DNA of 64,000 nucleotides from Vicingus serpentipes (GTDB taxonomy: Bacteria > Bacteroidota > Bacteroidia > Flavobacteriales_E > Vicingaceae). Every line of letters begins with the position of its first letter. The stretch's first letter is position 1. Of the stretch, positions 8,816 to 17,930 are shown piece after piece. The stretch lies in contig NZ_VOOS01000003.1 of assembly GCF_007993035.1 (NCBI RefSeq), positions 337,501-401,500 of the forward strand, read 5' to 3'. Position numbers and translations under genes: made by a program. A model generated the notes under the pieces. It searched no databases, was not told where the DNA came from, and worked only from the letters and a program-made list of their open reading frames with translations.

Positions 8816-9496
8816 ATGAAAGTCCTAATCGTTTCAGCAACCTTTTTAGAAATAGAGCCACTATTAACTCATTTTAATTTTGTTGAACAAAGCAACCAAA
8901 AACTAAGAAAATATACATTTAATACACACCAAATAGATGTTTTAATACCTGGTGTAGGTATGACTTGTACGGCTTATTGGATGGGAAAAACTTTAAATAA
9001 TACTTTATACGATTTCGCAATTAATTTAGGCTTAGCAGGAAGTTTTAATGATGAAATTAAAATTGGAGAAGTAGTAAATGTTGTTTCTGACCGAATATCT
9101 GAGTTGGGTGCGCAAGATGGTGAAAAATTCTTATCCTTAATTGATATGGATTTAATTGAAGATGAAGACTTTACCTTGGTAAATGGAGAAATGATAAACT
9201 CTATACCATTAGAAAATACTACGATAAATAAATTAAGAAAAGTAAGAGCAATATCGGTAAACACAACTCATGGTGAAGAAAATGAAATTGAAAAGGTAAT
9301 AAAGTTGTTTAACCCAGATGTTGAGAGTATGGAAGGAGCAGCTTTTTATTATGCTTGTCTTTTAGAAGGTATTACTTGTGCTCAAATTAGAGCAATATCA
9401 AACAAAGTTGAGCCAAGAAATAAAGAGAATTGGGATATTAAGTTAGCAGTTAAAAATTTAACTAAAACAAGTTTACAGTTGCTAAAAGAATTGTAA
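8816..9496 (+). CDS. mqnB: Futalosine hydrolase
   Basis: Cleaves the base from futalosine in the alternative (futalosine) pathway to menaquinone, in the cytoplasm. The 226-residue protein has the nucleoside-phosphorylase/MTAN fold. Visible: N-terminal VSATFLEIEPL, the NLGLAGSF block (70-77), the purine- and ribose-binding ESMEGAAFYYA block (170-180), and IRAISNKVEPRNKENWDI (191-208), which is typical of MqnB and not of MTA/SAH nucleosidase. No other mqn gene is in the window. The next gene starts 14 bases downstream. Confidence 0.88.
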   Translation: MKVLIVSATFLEIEPLLTHFNFVEQSNQKLRKYTFNTHQIDVLIPGVGMTCTAYWMGKTLNNTLYDFAINLGLAGSFNDEIKIGEVVNVVSDRISELGAQDGEKFLSLIDMDLIEDEDFTLVNGEMINSIPLENTTINKLRKVRAISVNTTHGEENEIEKVIKLFNPDVESMEGAAFYYACLLEGITCAQIRAISNKVEPRNKENWDIKLAVKNLTKTSLQLLKEL

Positions 9497-9510
9497 ACTT
9501 TATAAATTAG

Positions 9511-10662
9511 ATGAGATATTTATTTTTTATATTTTCTGTATTAAGTTTCCTTTTTATAACTAGTGGAGTTTATTCTCAAGGATGTAGTGATGCAGGTGTC
9601 TGTTCAGTCGGTTCGTTAGGTTTAGCACAATATAAATATGAAAAGTTACCTTTTGACAAGGTAAAGTTAGAAATGATAGAAGCTGAGGATACTGAAATTT
9701 TTAGTAAAGATTTTAACCCAAGAAAAAAAAGTGATACAACAGAAGTTGTTAAGCAGCAAGAAGTTTTAATAGTAGATACTCCTGTTAAGCAATTTAAGAA
9801 TGAAGCTTTAACTACTTATAACATAGACTCAATAAAGGCAAATAGTAATTTTAGGAGAGATTTTTTATCTAAATCACCAAGGTTAATTTTGAATAATTTA
9901 CTTTCCTATGGAGTAGGAGATAATCAAACTTCGATTATTACAAATAACTTAGAAATAAATTATAGATTATTGAATAGAAAGTTATACGCTCAAATAAAAA
10001 TACCTTATATAGCCGTAAATGGAGATCTTGCAAACACGAAAGGTTTAGGTGATTTAACCCTAAGTTTAAGTTATACTGCTATCAATAAAAAGAAAAAGAA
10101 TTTAAGTTTTGTAGCAGGAGTTAAAATTCCTACAAACGAATCAAATCTTTCTGAGGATAATGATCCTTTGCCAATGGTTTATCAAACAAGTTTAGGGTCT
10201 AAAGATGCATTGATTGGATTTAATTATAGATATAGTAAGTGGGATGTAACTTTTGCTTATCAACATTCTTTTAACACAACCAATAATAAATATCTCCATA
10301 ACCCATTAAAAAATGATAACTATAATAGCTATTTTGAATCCAATCAATTGAAAAGAGCTGATGATGGTGTTTTTAGAATTAATAGAAGTTTTCTATTTAA
10401 AAAAGGTACAATAACATCAGGTTTATTATTTATATATCACCTGCAAAATGATACTTATGTTGATGCATTTGGAAATAGAAAAACTGCAGAAGGTTCAAAA
10501 GGTCTGACATTAAATCTAAATATTGCTGCTATTTACCCAATAGTTAAAAAAGTTGATTTCACCTTTATTTTTGCTAGACCTCTCATTATTCGTGATGCAA
10601 GACCTGACGGGTTGACACGTGATTATATTGTAATGGGAGGATTAAGGTATAGCATACCTTAA
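9511..10662 (+). CDS. Outer-membrane beta-barrel protein, porin-like
   Basis: A 383-residue exported protein. A signal peptide (1-22, ...GVYSQ) is followed by a short Cys motif GCSDAGVCSVGSLG, a variable Ser/Lys-rich linker (about 50-125), and then repeated amphipathic strands with alternating aromatic residues to the end, as in a 12-strand or larger outer-membrane barrel. The GDLTLSLSY and GVKIPTNESN blocks resemble phenol-meta-pathway/transporter-type barrels. Function unknown. It follows mqnB by 14 bases and may be co-transcribed; a link to quinone synthesis is not implied. Confidence 0.7.
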   Translation: MRYLFFIFSVLSFLFITSGVYSQGCSDAGVCSVGSLGLAQYKYEKLPFDKVKLEMIEAEDTEIFSKDFNPRKKSDTTEVVKQQEVLIVDTPVKQFKNEALTTYNIDSIKANSNFRRDFLSKSPRLILNNLLSYGVGDNQTSIITNNLEINYRLLNRKLYAQIKIPYIAVNGDLANTKGLGDLTLSLSYTAINKKKKNLSFVAGVKIPTNESNLSEDNDPLPMVYQTSLGSKDALIGFNYRYSKWDVTFAYQHSFNTTNNKYLHNPLKNDNYNSYFESNQLKRADDGVFRINRSFLFKKGTITSGLLFIYHLQNDTYVDAFGNRKTAEGSKGLTLNLNIAAIYPIVKKVDFTFIFARPLIIRDARPDGLTRDYIVMGGLRYSIP

Positions 10663-10692
10663 CTCTAATCAATAAAAATGGTTAGAGTTTTT
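10661..10692 (+). terminator. Terminator overlapping two converging stop codons
   Basis: AACTCTAATC (10661-10670) pairs with GGTTAGAGTT (10680-10689, one G-U pair), loop AATAAAAAT, followed by T residues to 10692. The stem begins inside the barrel gene's stop codon and covers the last codons of the convergent rhomboid gene. Confidence 0.55.
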
Positions 10693-11403
10693 CTGCCAAT
10701 ATTTAATTAACACAAAACCAAAGAGCATTCCACCTAAGTGAGCAAAGTGAGCAACATTGTCGCCTGCATTATTAGCCATTCCTGAGTATAGTTCAATAGC
10801 ACCATATATAATTACAAACCATTTTGCTTTAATTGGTATAGGAGGGAATAATAACATTAATTCTGTATTTGGAAACAACATACCAAAAGCTAATAAAATA
10901 CCAAAAACAGAACCAGAAGCTCCAACGGTGGTAACATTCATTAAAGCATTAAATTTACCTGCAATAGGGTCTGTAAAATTTTGTCCAGATTGTAGGATGT
11001 CGTAACCTTTATCCATTATAAAACTTAAATCTTCAGGGCTTAAAGCATCGTATAAAGGCATTAATCTTAAATGAATAACTAACAACTGTATAAGTCCGGC
11101 ACCAACGCCAGTAATCATGTAATAAATTAAAAAACGTTTACTTCCCCAAACACCTTCTAGCACTCTTCCAAACATCCATACTGCAAACATGTTAAATAAT
11201 AAGTGCGTAAATTGGAAACTATGCATAAACATATAAGTAACCAATTGGTGAGGATAAAAACCTTCGCTTCCCCAGTAATGTAATCCAAAAAATGCAGATA
11301 AATCAAAGCCTTGACCGCTAAGAGCAATCATAGCAACATACATTAATCCATTAATAATTAATAGATTTTTAACAACTGGAGGAATGCTTTTAAAATCGAA
11401 CAT
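10669..11403 (-). CDS. Rhomboid-family intramembrane serine protease
   Basis: A 244-residue, six-helix membrane protease that cuts substrates within or next to the membrane. The catalytic dyad is complete: Ser163 in GASGSVFG and His222 in AHFAHLGG. The oxyanion-region His67 and Asn71 are in HLLFNMFAVW. Other family marks are PHQLVTYMFMH and FGRVLEGVWGSKRF. Its ATG shares one base with the mutL stop (TAATG), so it is translationally coupled to mutL. A second, atypical rhomboid lies at 34997-35893. Confidence 0.93.
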   Translation of the reverse strand: MFDFKSIPPVVKNLLIINGLMYVAMIALSGQGFDLSAFFGLHYWGSEGFYPHQLVTYMFMHSFQFTHLLFNMFAVWMFGRVLEGVWGSKRFLIYYMITGVGAGLIQLLVIHLRLMPLYDALSPEDLSFIMDKGYDILQSGQNFTDPIAGKFNALMNVTTVGASGSVFGILLAFGMLFPNTELMLLFPPIPIKAKWFVIIYGAIELYSGMANNAGDNVAHFAHLGGMLFGFVLIKYWQKNSNHFY

Positions 11404-13265
11404 TAGTAGTTAAATTGTTTATTTAAATCGTCTAAATTCAATGATATTATTGTTGGTTTACCATTAGGTAAACTATATGGCATTTCGCAAGCAAATAAAT
11501 TATCAACTAAGTTGTTCATTTCTTCAATGTTTAAATATTGGCCAGCTTTAATTGAAGCGCTTCTTGCTAGCGAAGTAGCTAAATTTTCTTTTTTATCGAG
11601 TTTTAACTCACTATTATTTAACTTAAACTGTTCTAATAGTTTTTCAATAGTTTGCTTAATGTTTTGTTCTTTTATTTCTGAAGGAATGCCAGAAATAACA
11701 AAGCTACTTCTACCAACTTTATCCATTACAAATCCTAAGGCACTAATTTCTGGTTTAATTTCATTGAGTAATTCTCCATCTGCTGATGTGAATTCAATTG
11801 TTTCAGGAAACAATAATTGTTGACTACTCGATTTTTTTGTTTTTAATTGAGTATTAAACTTTTCATATAATACTCTTTCGTGTGCTCGTTGTTGGTCAAT
11901 AATTAAATAACCACTTTTAAGTTGAGTAAAAATATATTTTTTGTGCAGTTGTAATAATGTTCTGTTTCGTTCTGTTTCTTCATCCCAGTTACTAGAAATT
12001 ACTTGTTGTTCAACATTTTCTTGTGGTTGATGTTCAATAATTTCAGTTGTACTTTTTTCAAAATTATCATACAACGATTCCCAATTTTTAGATTCTTGTT
12101 TTGCAGCAGCTCTTATTGCTCCATTATTAGAAGATTTGTTAGAACTAGAAACATCGGTACTAAAAGGATTGTAATTAGGGTTTACTTTAATGGTTGGTGC
12201 TTTTATGGTGTCCATTCTTTTTGATAAAGGAATGTCAAAGCTAGTTTCTTGTTCAAAATCTAAAGTTGGAGAAATGTTATACTTGCCCAAAGCTTGCTTA
12301 ACTGACGTTCTGATAATTGCATAAATTGAGCGTTCATCTTCAAACTTAATTTCAGTTTTTGTAGGATGAATATTGATATCAATTTTAGAAGGATCTATCT
12401 TTAAATTAATAAAATAAGAAGGAAATTGATCTTTACTTAAAAGTTGGTCGTAAGCATTTTGAACAGCATGGTTGAGGTAGGCATTTTTAATAAATCTGTC
12501 GTTCACAAAAAAGTATTGCTCACCTCTAGTTTTTTTAGCAAATTCAGGTTTGCTTACAAAACCATCGATTGTTACAATATCTGTTGACTCAGCAACAGGG
12601 ACTAATTTCTGGTTGTATTTTTCACCAAACACGCCAACAATTCGTTGTCTAAAACTTCCTTTTTTCAAATTAAATACTTCATTTTCGGCATTATACATGC
12701 TAAAAGCGATGTTAGGATGAGCTAGTGCAACTCGCTGAAATTCATCAATAATGTGTTTAATTTCTATTGGGTTAGATTTTAAAAAGTTTCTTCTAGCAGG
12801 AACATTAAAAAATAAATTTTTAATCGAAAATGAAGTGCCTTTTGGAGCAGAGCATGGTTCTTGTTCTTTTACTTCACTTCCTTCAATTAGTATTTTTGAA
12901 CCTAAATCTAATCCTTCTTTTTTTGTTTTTAATTCAACTTGAGCTATGGCTGCAATCGAAGCTAGTGCTTCGCCTCTAAACCCTTTTGTGTTTAAATTAA
13001 ATAAATCGTCAGCACAACTAATTTTAGAGGTAGCATGTCTTTCAAAGCTTAATCTAGCATCAGTTTCAGACATCCCTGAGCCATTATCAATTACTTGTAT
13101 TAGGGCTTTTCCAGCATCTTTTATTACAAGTGTAATTGTGTCGCTTCCGGCATCAATAGCATTTTCTAGTAATTCTTTAACCGCAGATGCAGGTCTTTGA
13201 ATTACTTCTCCTGCAGCAATTTGATTTGCAACAGAGTCTGGAAGAAGATGAATGATGTCTGACAT
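11403..13265 (-). CDS. mutL: DNA mismatch repair protein MutL
   Basis: Mismatch-repair ATPase that links mismatch-bound MutS to strand removal. The 620-residue protein has the GHKL ATPase (1-330) with VANQIAAGEV, ELLENAIDAGS, DNGSGM and TKGFRGEAL; a long variable Ser/Asn linker (about 345-435); and a C-terminal dimerisation domain. The C-terminal endonuclease motif is degenerate: residues 457-468 read DQQRAHERVLYE where nicking MutL proteins have DQHA-x2-E-x4-E, and near residue 600 LPNGKPT replaces C-P-H-G-R-P. The nicking activity may therefore be lost or altered. It is the first gene of a mutL-rhomboid pair with a 1-base overlap. Confidence 0.97.
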   Translation of the reverse strand: MSDIIHLLPDSVANQIAAGEVIQRPASAVKELLENAIDAGSDTITLVIKDAGKALIQVIDNGSGMSETDARLSFERHATSKISCADDLFNLNTKGFRGEALASIAAIAQVELKTKKEGLDLGSKILIEGSEVKEQEPCSAPKGTSFSIKNLFFNVPARRNFLKSNPIEIKHIIDEFQRVALAHPNIAFSMYNAENEVFNLKKGSFRQRIVGVFGEKYNQKLVPVAESTDIVTIDGFVSKPEFAKKTRGEQYFFVNDRFIKNAYLNHAVQNAYDQLLSKDQFPSYFINLKIDPSKIDINIHPTKTEIKFEDERSIYAIIRTSVKQALGKYNISPTLDFEQETSFDIPLSKRMDTIKAPTIKVNPNYNPFSTDVSSSNKSSNNGAIRAAAKQESKNWESLYDNFEKSTTEIIEHQPQENVEQQVISSNWDEETERNRTLLQLHKKYIFTQLKSGYLIIDQQRAHERVLYEKFNTQLKTKKSSSQQLLFPETIEFTSADGELLNEIKPEISALGFVMDKVGRSSFVISGIPSEIKEQNIKQTIEKLLEQFKLNNSELKLDKKENLATSLARSASIKAGQYLNIEEMNNLVDNLFACEMPYSLPNGKPTIISLNLDDLNKQFNY

Positions 13266-13370
13266 TATGATTTTCTAAATATAAAAACCAAATTTACTAA
13301 GAACTTAAGAGTTACTATAGTTTCTTTATAAGTATTCTTCTTCATTTAAAAAGACTTGATTCTAAATAGC

Positions 13371-13378
13371 TAATTTTG
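13371..13378 (+). promoter_or_regulatory. Candidate -7 element of ASST-like gene
   Basis: TAATTTTG matches the Bacteroidota -7 consensus TAnnTTTG. It ends 19 bases before the ATG at 13398. No convincing TTTG at -33 is seen at the usual spacing. Confidence 0.35.
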
Positions 13379-13397
13379 TGTAAGTAAATATATTATA

Positions 13398-15011
13398 ATG
13401 AAAAAATCAATAATAATTTTATTTGTTTCGTTTGCTCTAAATTTTTCTTTAATAGCGCAATTAACTGTAGGAACTACTTTAACAACAAATAATGTAAGTA
13501 ATGGATATACTTTGTTTTCGCCAAATTTTTCATTTAACACTTATTTAATTGATAATTGTGGTAGAGTTGTAAATGAATGGAGCGCAAATTTTAGACCAGG
13601 ATTATCGGTTTACCTATTAGAAGATGGTACATTAATGAGAACAGGGAGAGGAGGAAATGGATTTTTTACTGCAGGAGGAGTTGGGGGTGTTATTGAACAT
13701 TATGATTGGGATAATAATTTATTATGGACCTATGAACATTCAAGTTCAACCTTTGTTCAGCATCATGATATAGAAGTGCTTCCAAATGGGAATGTATTAT
13801 TAATTTCTTTTGAAAAAAAGAATGCATTTGAAAGTATTGATGCGGGAAGAAACCCATCTTTATTAAATGATAATGAGTTATGGCCGGAAATGGTTTTAGA
13901 AATTCAGCCTCTTGGTATTGATAGTGGAGTAATTGTTTGGGAATGGCATATGTGGGATCATCTAATTCAAGATTATGATAATACAAAATCTAACTATGGT
14001 GTCGTTAAAGATCATCCTGAGTTATTTGATATTAATTATACACCTAATGGTAATGATGACTGGGCTCATGTTAACTCTATAGATTATAACCCTGAACGAG
14101 ATGAAATAATATTGAGCTCAAGAAGTTTTAATGAGTTTTGGATAATTGATCATAGCACTAGTTCAATAGAATCAGCTAGTCATTCAGGAGGTAATAGAGG
14201 TAAAGGAGGTGATATACTTTATCGTTGGGGAAATAATAATACTTTTAAAGGTAATGTTTCAGACGCATTATTAGATGGTCAACATGATGTTGAATGGATA
14301 CCTCAAGGGCTAAAAGATGCAGGATCAATAATGGTGTTTGATAACGGTAACTTAAGAGGTTATTCCTCTATTAAAATCATAAATCCTTTAATTGATTTGT
14401 CTAATAATTATATACTTCAATCAGACACAACTTATGGGCCTAATGTGGCTGACTGGGAATATATAGCGCCAAATCCAACTGATTTTTATTCAGGAACATT
14501 ATCTGGTGCAAATCGATTACAAAATGGCAATATTATGGTGTGTGAAGGGACTTCAGGTAAATTTACAGAAATTGATACATTAAAAAATATTGTATGGCAA
14601 TATATAAACCCAATGACAAATTCAGGAATAACATCTCAAGGTGATCCAATTTTGGGTGTAAATACAGTTTTTAGAAGTATAAAGTATGATGCTTCATATT
14701 CTGGTTTTGATGGAAAAGATTTAACGCCTGGGTTACCAATCGAATCTAATCCTGATTTAAGTAGTTGTCTTTCCACAAATATTCAAGCTGAAAATGTTGA
14801 TCCATTTAATTTAATATATCCAAATCCATTTATTGGAAAAGTTATTTTAGATGAGAGAATTATTGGAAAAGAAATTATTATCTACGACGTTTATGGGAGA
14901 ATAATTTATTCTAGTTTAATTACAAATAAACAAATTGACTTGAGTTATTTTGACAAAGGAGTTTACTGGATAAAAGTTGAAAACAACATTCAAAAGGTAT
15001 TAAAAAAATAG
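13398..15011 (+). CDS. Secreted arylsulfotransferase-like protein with T9SS domain
   Basis: A 537-residue exported protein. A signal peptide (1-20, ...SLIAQ) precedes a propeller-like domain resembling arylsulfotransferase (ASST/ArylsulfotransN families): DNCGRVVNEWSA, HHDIEVLPNGNVLL, WAHVNSIDYNP and GQHDVEWIP fit, with repeated histidine-containing blades. The C-terminal 65 residues (LIYPNPFIGK...GVYWIKVENN) are a type A T9SS sorting domain. True sulfotransferase activity is unproven; in this lineage such propellers may simply bind extracellular aromatic or glycan ligands. The next gene begins directly after the stop codon. Confidence 0.8.
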   Translation: MKKSIIILFVSFALNFSLIAQLTVGTTLTTNNVSNGYTLFSPNFSFNTYLIDNCGRVVNEWSANFRPGLSVYLLEDGTLMRTGRGGNGFFTAGGVGGVIEHYDWDNNLLWTYEHSSSTFVQHHDIEVLPNGNVLLISFEKKNAFESIDAGRNPSLLNDNELWPEMVLEIQPLGIDSGVIVWEWHMWDHLIQDYDNTKSNYGVVKDHPELFDINYTPNGNDDWAHVNSIDYNPERDEIILSSRSFNEFWIIDHSTSSIESASHSGGNRGKGGDILYRWGNNNTFKGNVSDALLDGQHDVEWIPQGLKDAGSIMVFDNGNLRGYSSIKIINPLIDLSNNYILQSDTTYGPNVADWEYIAPNPTDFYSGTLSGANRLQNGNIMVCEGTSGKFTEIDTLKNIVWQYINPMTNSGITSQGDPILGVNTVFRSIKYDASYSGFDGKDLTPGLPIESNPDLSSCLSTNIQAENVDPFNLIYPNPFIGKVILDERIIGKEIIIYDVYGRIIYSSLITNKQIDLSYFDKGVYWIKVENNIQKVLKK

Positions 15012-15920
15012 ATGAAAAAAATAGCTAAACTAAGACTGAGCACCTTTGATGTTGCTGAACCAAAAGAGTTAATGACTTTTTTGCTTGAAACAATTAAAGA
15101 CAAGAATAGAACTAAAATTAAGTCGATGCTTACTCATCGTCAATTTAAGGTTGGAAATGATGTTATTACTCAATACAATCATCCTTTAAAAGTAGGAGAT
15201 AAAGTAACGGTAAGTTGGGATAAAGGGTTTAAAAAAGTGTCTTTTCAAGGTTTAACTATTGTTTTTGAAGATGATGATATTATTGTTATTAATAAAAGAA
15301 GTGGATTACTATCTATAGGATCGGCTAAAGAAAAGAAATTAACTGCCTATAGCATCTTAAAAAATCATGTTCAATTAGATAATCCATCGAATAGTGTTTT
15401 TGTTGTTCATCGTTTAGATAGAGATGCTTCTGGGTTAATGGTTTTTGCAAAAAACAGAAAAGCTCAGTTAGAAATGCAGTCTACATGGGATAAAACAGCT
15501 TTAAAAAGAAAGTATTTAGTTGTTGCAGAAGGTACATTTGAAAATGATGAAGATACAATTACTACTTATTTGAAAGAAAGTAAAGCGTTAATTGTTTATT
15601 CTTATTTACATGATTCAAAAGATTTCAAAAAAGCAGTATCAAGCTATACTGTTATTAAAAAGAATGAATATTTTACTTTACTTGAAGCAACATTAGAAAC
15701 AGAAAGAAAACATCAACTAAGAGCTCAGTTAAAGGCAATGGAACACCCAATTTTAGGTGATAAAAAATACGATTCAACTCAAAATCCAATTGATAGAATG
15801 GCTTTTCATGCAAAAGTTTTGACATTTATTCATCCTACCACGCATAAAGAAGTAACTTTTGAAACCAAGGTTCCAGATGATTTCTTAATGTTGTTTCGAA
15901 TTAAATATTATGAGAAATAA
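15012..15920 (+). CDS. RluA-family pseudouridine synthase with S4 domain
   Basis: Converts specific uridines in rRNA or tRNA to pseudouridine. The 302-residue protein has an N-terminal S4 RNA-binding domain (about 20-70, RTKIKSMLTHRQFKVGN) and an RluA catalytic domain with HRLDRDASGLMVF, where Asp136 is the expected nucleophile. The C-terminal block ERKHQLRAQLKAMEHPILGDKKY is characteristic. The target site cannot be read from sequence. The ATG follows the stop of the ASST-like gene with no gap, although the two functions look unrelated. Confidence 0.92.
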   Translation: MKKIAKLRLSTFDVAEPKELMTFLLETIKDKNRTKIKSMLTHRQFKVGNDVITQYNHPLKVGDKVTVSWDKGFKKVSFQGLTIVFEDDDIIVINKRSGLLSIGSAKEKKLTAYSILKNHVQLDNPSNSVFVVHRLDRDASGLMVFAKNRKAQLEMQSTWDKTALKRKYLVVAEGTFENDEDTITTYLKESKALIVYSYLHDSKDFKKAVSSYTVIKKNEYFTLLEATLETERKHQLRAQLKAMEHPILGDKKYDSTQNPIDRMAFHAKVLTFIHPTTHKEVTFETKVPDDFLMLFRIKYYEK

Positions 15921-15965
15921 GAAATTATTGATATTTTAGGATTCTTTCTAATTTTAAAAAAGTAA

Positions 15966-17930
15966 ATGTCAAAACATCTTAAATATTTCTATTTTACTTT
16001 TTTTATACTTTTTAGTCAGTTTAGTCTTGCTGAAAATCTTGATTCTTTAAATCAATTATTGCAAATATCTGAATCGGATAGCATTAAAATTGAGTTGTTA
16101 AATACTCTATCAGCTGTAAGTAAAAATGATGCAGACTCTAGGCTAAATTATGCTTCTCGAGCTTTAGAGTTAAGTAAAAACAATGGTACACAAATACAAA
16201 TTGTTAATAGTTACTTATCTCTATCAAATGTATATCAGGATATAGGGGATTTCAATAATTCATTAGATGTTTTATTTAAAGCGTTATCAATTTCAGATTC
16301 TATTAAAGATCATGAGTTATTAGGTAAGACGAATAATAATTTAGGGAATGCATACCGAGGAATGGGGGACGTTAAAAAATCTGAAGATTTTTATAATGAA
16401 TCTATTGAATCATATGAGTTATCAGGGAGTACACAGGAATTAGGAAGAACTTATAATAATTTAGGTCTTGTATATATAAAACAAGAAAAATTAGAAGATG
16501 CTATTTATGCTTATGAAAAATCTATTTCAGTTGCTAAAAAATTCAATGATCAAAAAGCTCTGGCTAATGTATTAAGTAATTTAGGCGTAGCTTATTATTT
16601 CAAAGGAGAAATAGATAAGACTATTTCTTATTTTGAAGAATCTTTAGAGATTGAAAAGCTTATAGATAATAAGTTAGGAGTTGCAATCAGTTTAAGTAAT
16701 ATTGGTGAGTTATATCTAGAAAAAAACAATGTAAATTTAGCCTTAGAGAATTTAATGAGGAGTATTAGATATGCTAAAGAAGTAAATGCTCAGGATTTGT
16801 TGCAGCACACTTACCTAATTGCTTCACAGATTTACGAAAAGAAAAAGGATTATAAATTAGCACTAGATTATTATCAATATCATTCAAATTTAAAAGATAG
16901 TTTAGTAGGGTTGGAAAAATCTAAATATGCTTTAGAACTAGAAACCCGATATGAATCATCTGAGAAGGAAAAGAAAATTTTAGAACTAGAAAAGCTGAAA
17001 GCTAATCAAGAACTTGAATTAACAGAAAAAAAATTAACACAAAACGTATTGATAGCTAGTGTATTGATTTTCATTTTATTACTGGTTATTTTTATTAATA
17101 GGTATAATGCAAAGAAAAAAGCAAATGAAACCTTAAGTATTTATACCAGTGAGATTGAAGAAAAAAATGCAGAAATTACCGACAGTATTATTTATGCAAA
17201 GCGAATTCAAGCTGCCATTTTACCTCCTGATAAATTAATAAAAAAGCACTTAAGAGAATCGTTTGTTATATACATACCAAAGGATATTGTTGCAGGAGAT
17301 TTTTACTGGTTAGAGCAAAAAGATGATTGTGTTTTATTTGCTGTAGCTGATTGTACTGGCCATGGAGTTCCAGGAGCTATGGTAAGTGTTATATGTAATA
17401 ATGCTCTTAATAGATCAGTGAGAGAGTATGGACTTACCGATCCAGGATTAATTTTAGATAAATCAAGAGAAATTGTTATTCAAGAGTTTGAAAAATCTGA
17501 TGAAGATGTAAGTGATGGAATGGATATAGCTCTATGTTCAATTGTGGATAATAAATTGAGTTATGCCGGAGCTAACAATCCATTGTGGGTTATTAGAGGA
17601 AACCAAATTATAGAATTTAAAGCGACTAAACAACCTATTGGGAAATATGAAAATTCTCAAAATTATTTAACCAATACTATTGATATTATTGAAAATGATA
17701 TTATTTATCTTTTTTCAGATGGTTTCGTAGATCAGTTTGGTGGAGATAAGGGTAAAAAGTTTAAAACATCACAATTTAAGCAAATGTTATTGTCAATTAA
17801 ACACGAGACAATGATTAATCAACAAAAGCTAATACTTGATACTTTTAATAATTGGAAGGGTAGTTTGGATCAAATAGATGATGTGTGTATCTTAGTTGTT
17901 AAGATACAGAATCAATCGATTTCCTCATAA
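15966..17930 (+). CDS. TPR-transmembrane SpoIIE-type protein phosphatase
   Basis: A 654-residue signalling protein anchored in the inner membrane. A signal sequence (1-22) leads to periplasmic TPR repeats (about 40-320, with NLGNAYRGMGD, NLGLVYIKQEK, NLGVAYYFKGE and NIGELYLEKNN). A coiled coil follows (about 320-357), then a membrane helix (about 358-378), a short coiled linker, and a cytoplasmic PP2C/SpoIIE phosphatase (about 400-650). Metal-binding motifs are GDFYWLE, ADCTGHGVPGAM and SDGFVDQFGG. By family it dephosphorylates an anti-sigma-factor-antagonist type protein, but no STAS or anti-sigma gene is nearby. The 3' end overlaps DUF4834 on the other strand by 19 bases. Confidence 0.88.
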   Translation: MSKHLKYFYFTFFILFSQFSLAENLDSLNQLLQISESDSIKIELLNTLSAVSKNDADSRLNYASRALELSKNNGTQIQIVNSYLSLSNVYQDIGDFNNSLDVLFKALSISDSIKDHELLGKTNNNLGNAYRGMGDVKKSEDFYNESIESYELSGSTQELGRTYNNLGLVYIKQEKLEDAIYAYEKSISVAKKFNDQKALANVLSNLGVAYYFKGEIDKTISYFEESLEIEKLIDNKLGVAISLSNIGELYLEKNNVNLALENLMRSIRYAKEVNAQDLLQHTYLIASQIYEKKKDYKLALDYYQYHSNLKDSLVGLEKSKYALELETRYESSEKEKKILELEKLKANQELELTEKKLTQNVLIASVLIFILLLVIFINRYNAKKKANETLSIYTSEIEEKNAEITDSIIYAKRIQAAILPPDKLIKKHLRESFVIYIPKDIVAGDFYWLEQKDDCVLFAVADCTGHGVPGAMVSVICNNALNRSVREYGLTDPGLILDKSREIVIQEFEKSDEDVSDGMDIALCSIVDNKLSYAGANNPLWVIRGNQIIEFKATKQPIGKYENSQNYLTNTIDIIENDIIYLFSDGFVDQFGGDKGKKFKTSQFKQMLLSIKHETMINQQKLILDTFNNWKGSLDQIDDVCILVVKIQNQSISS

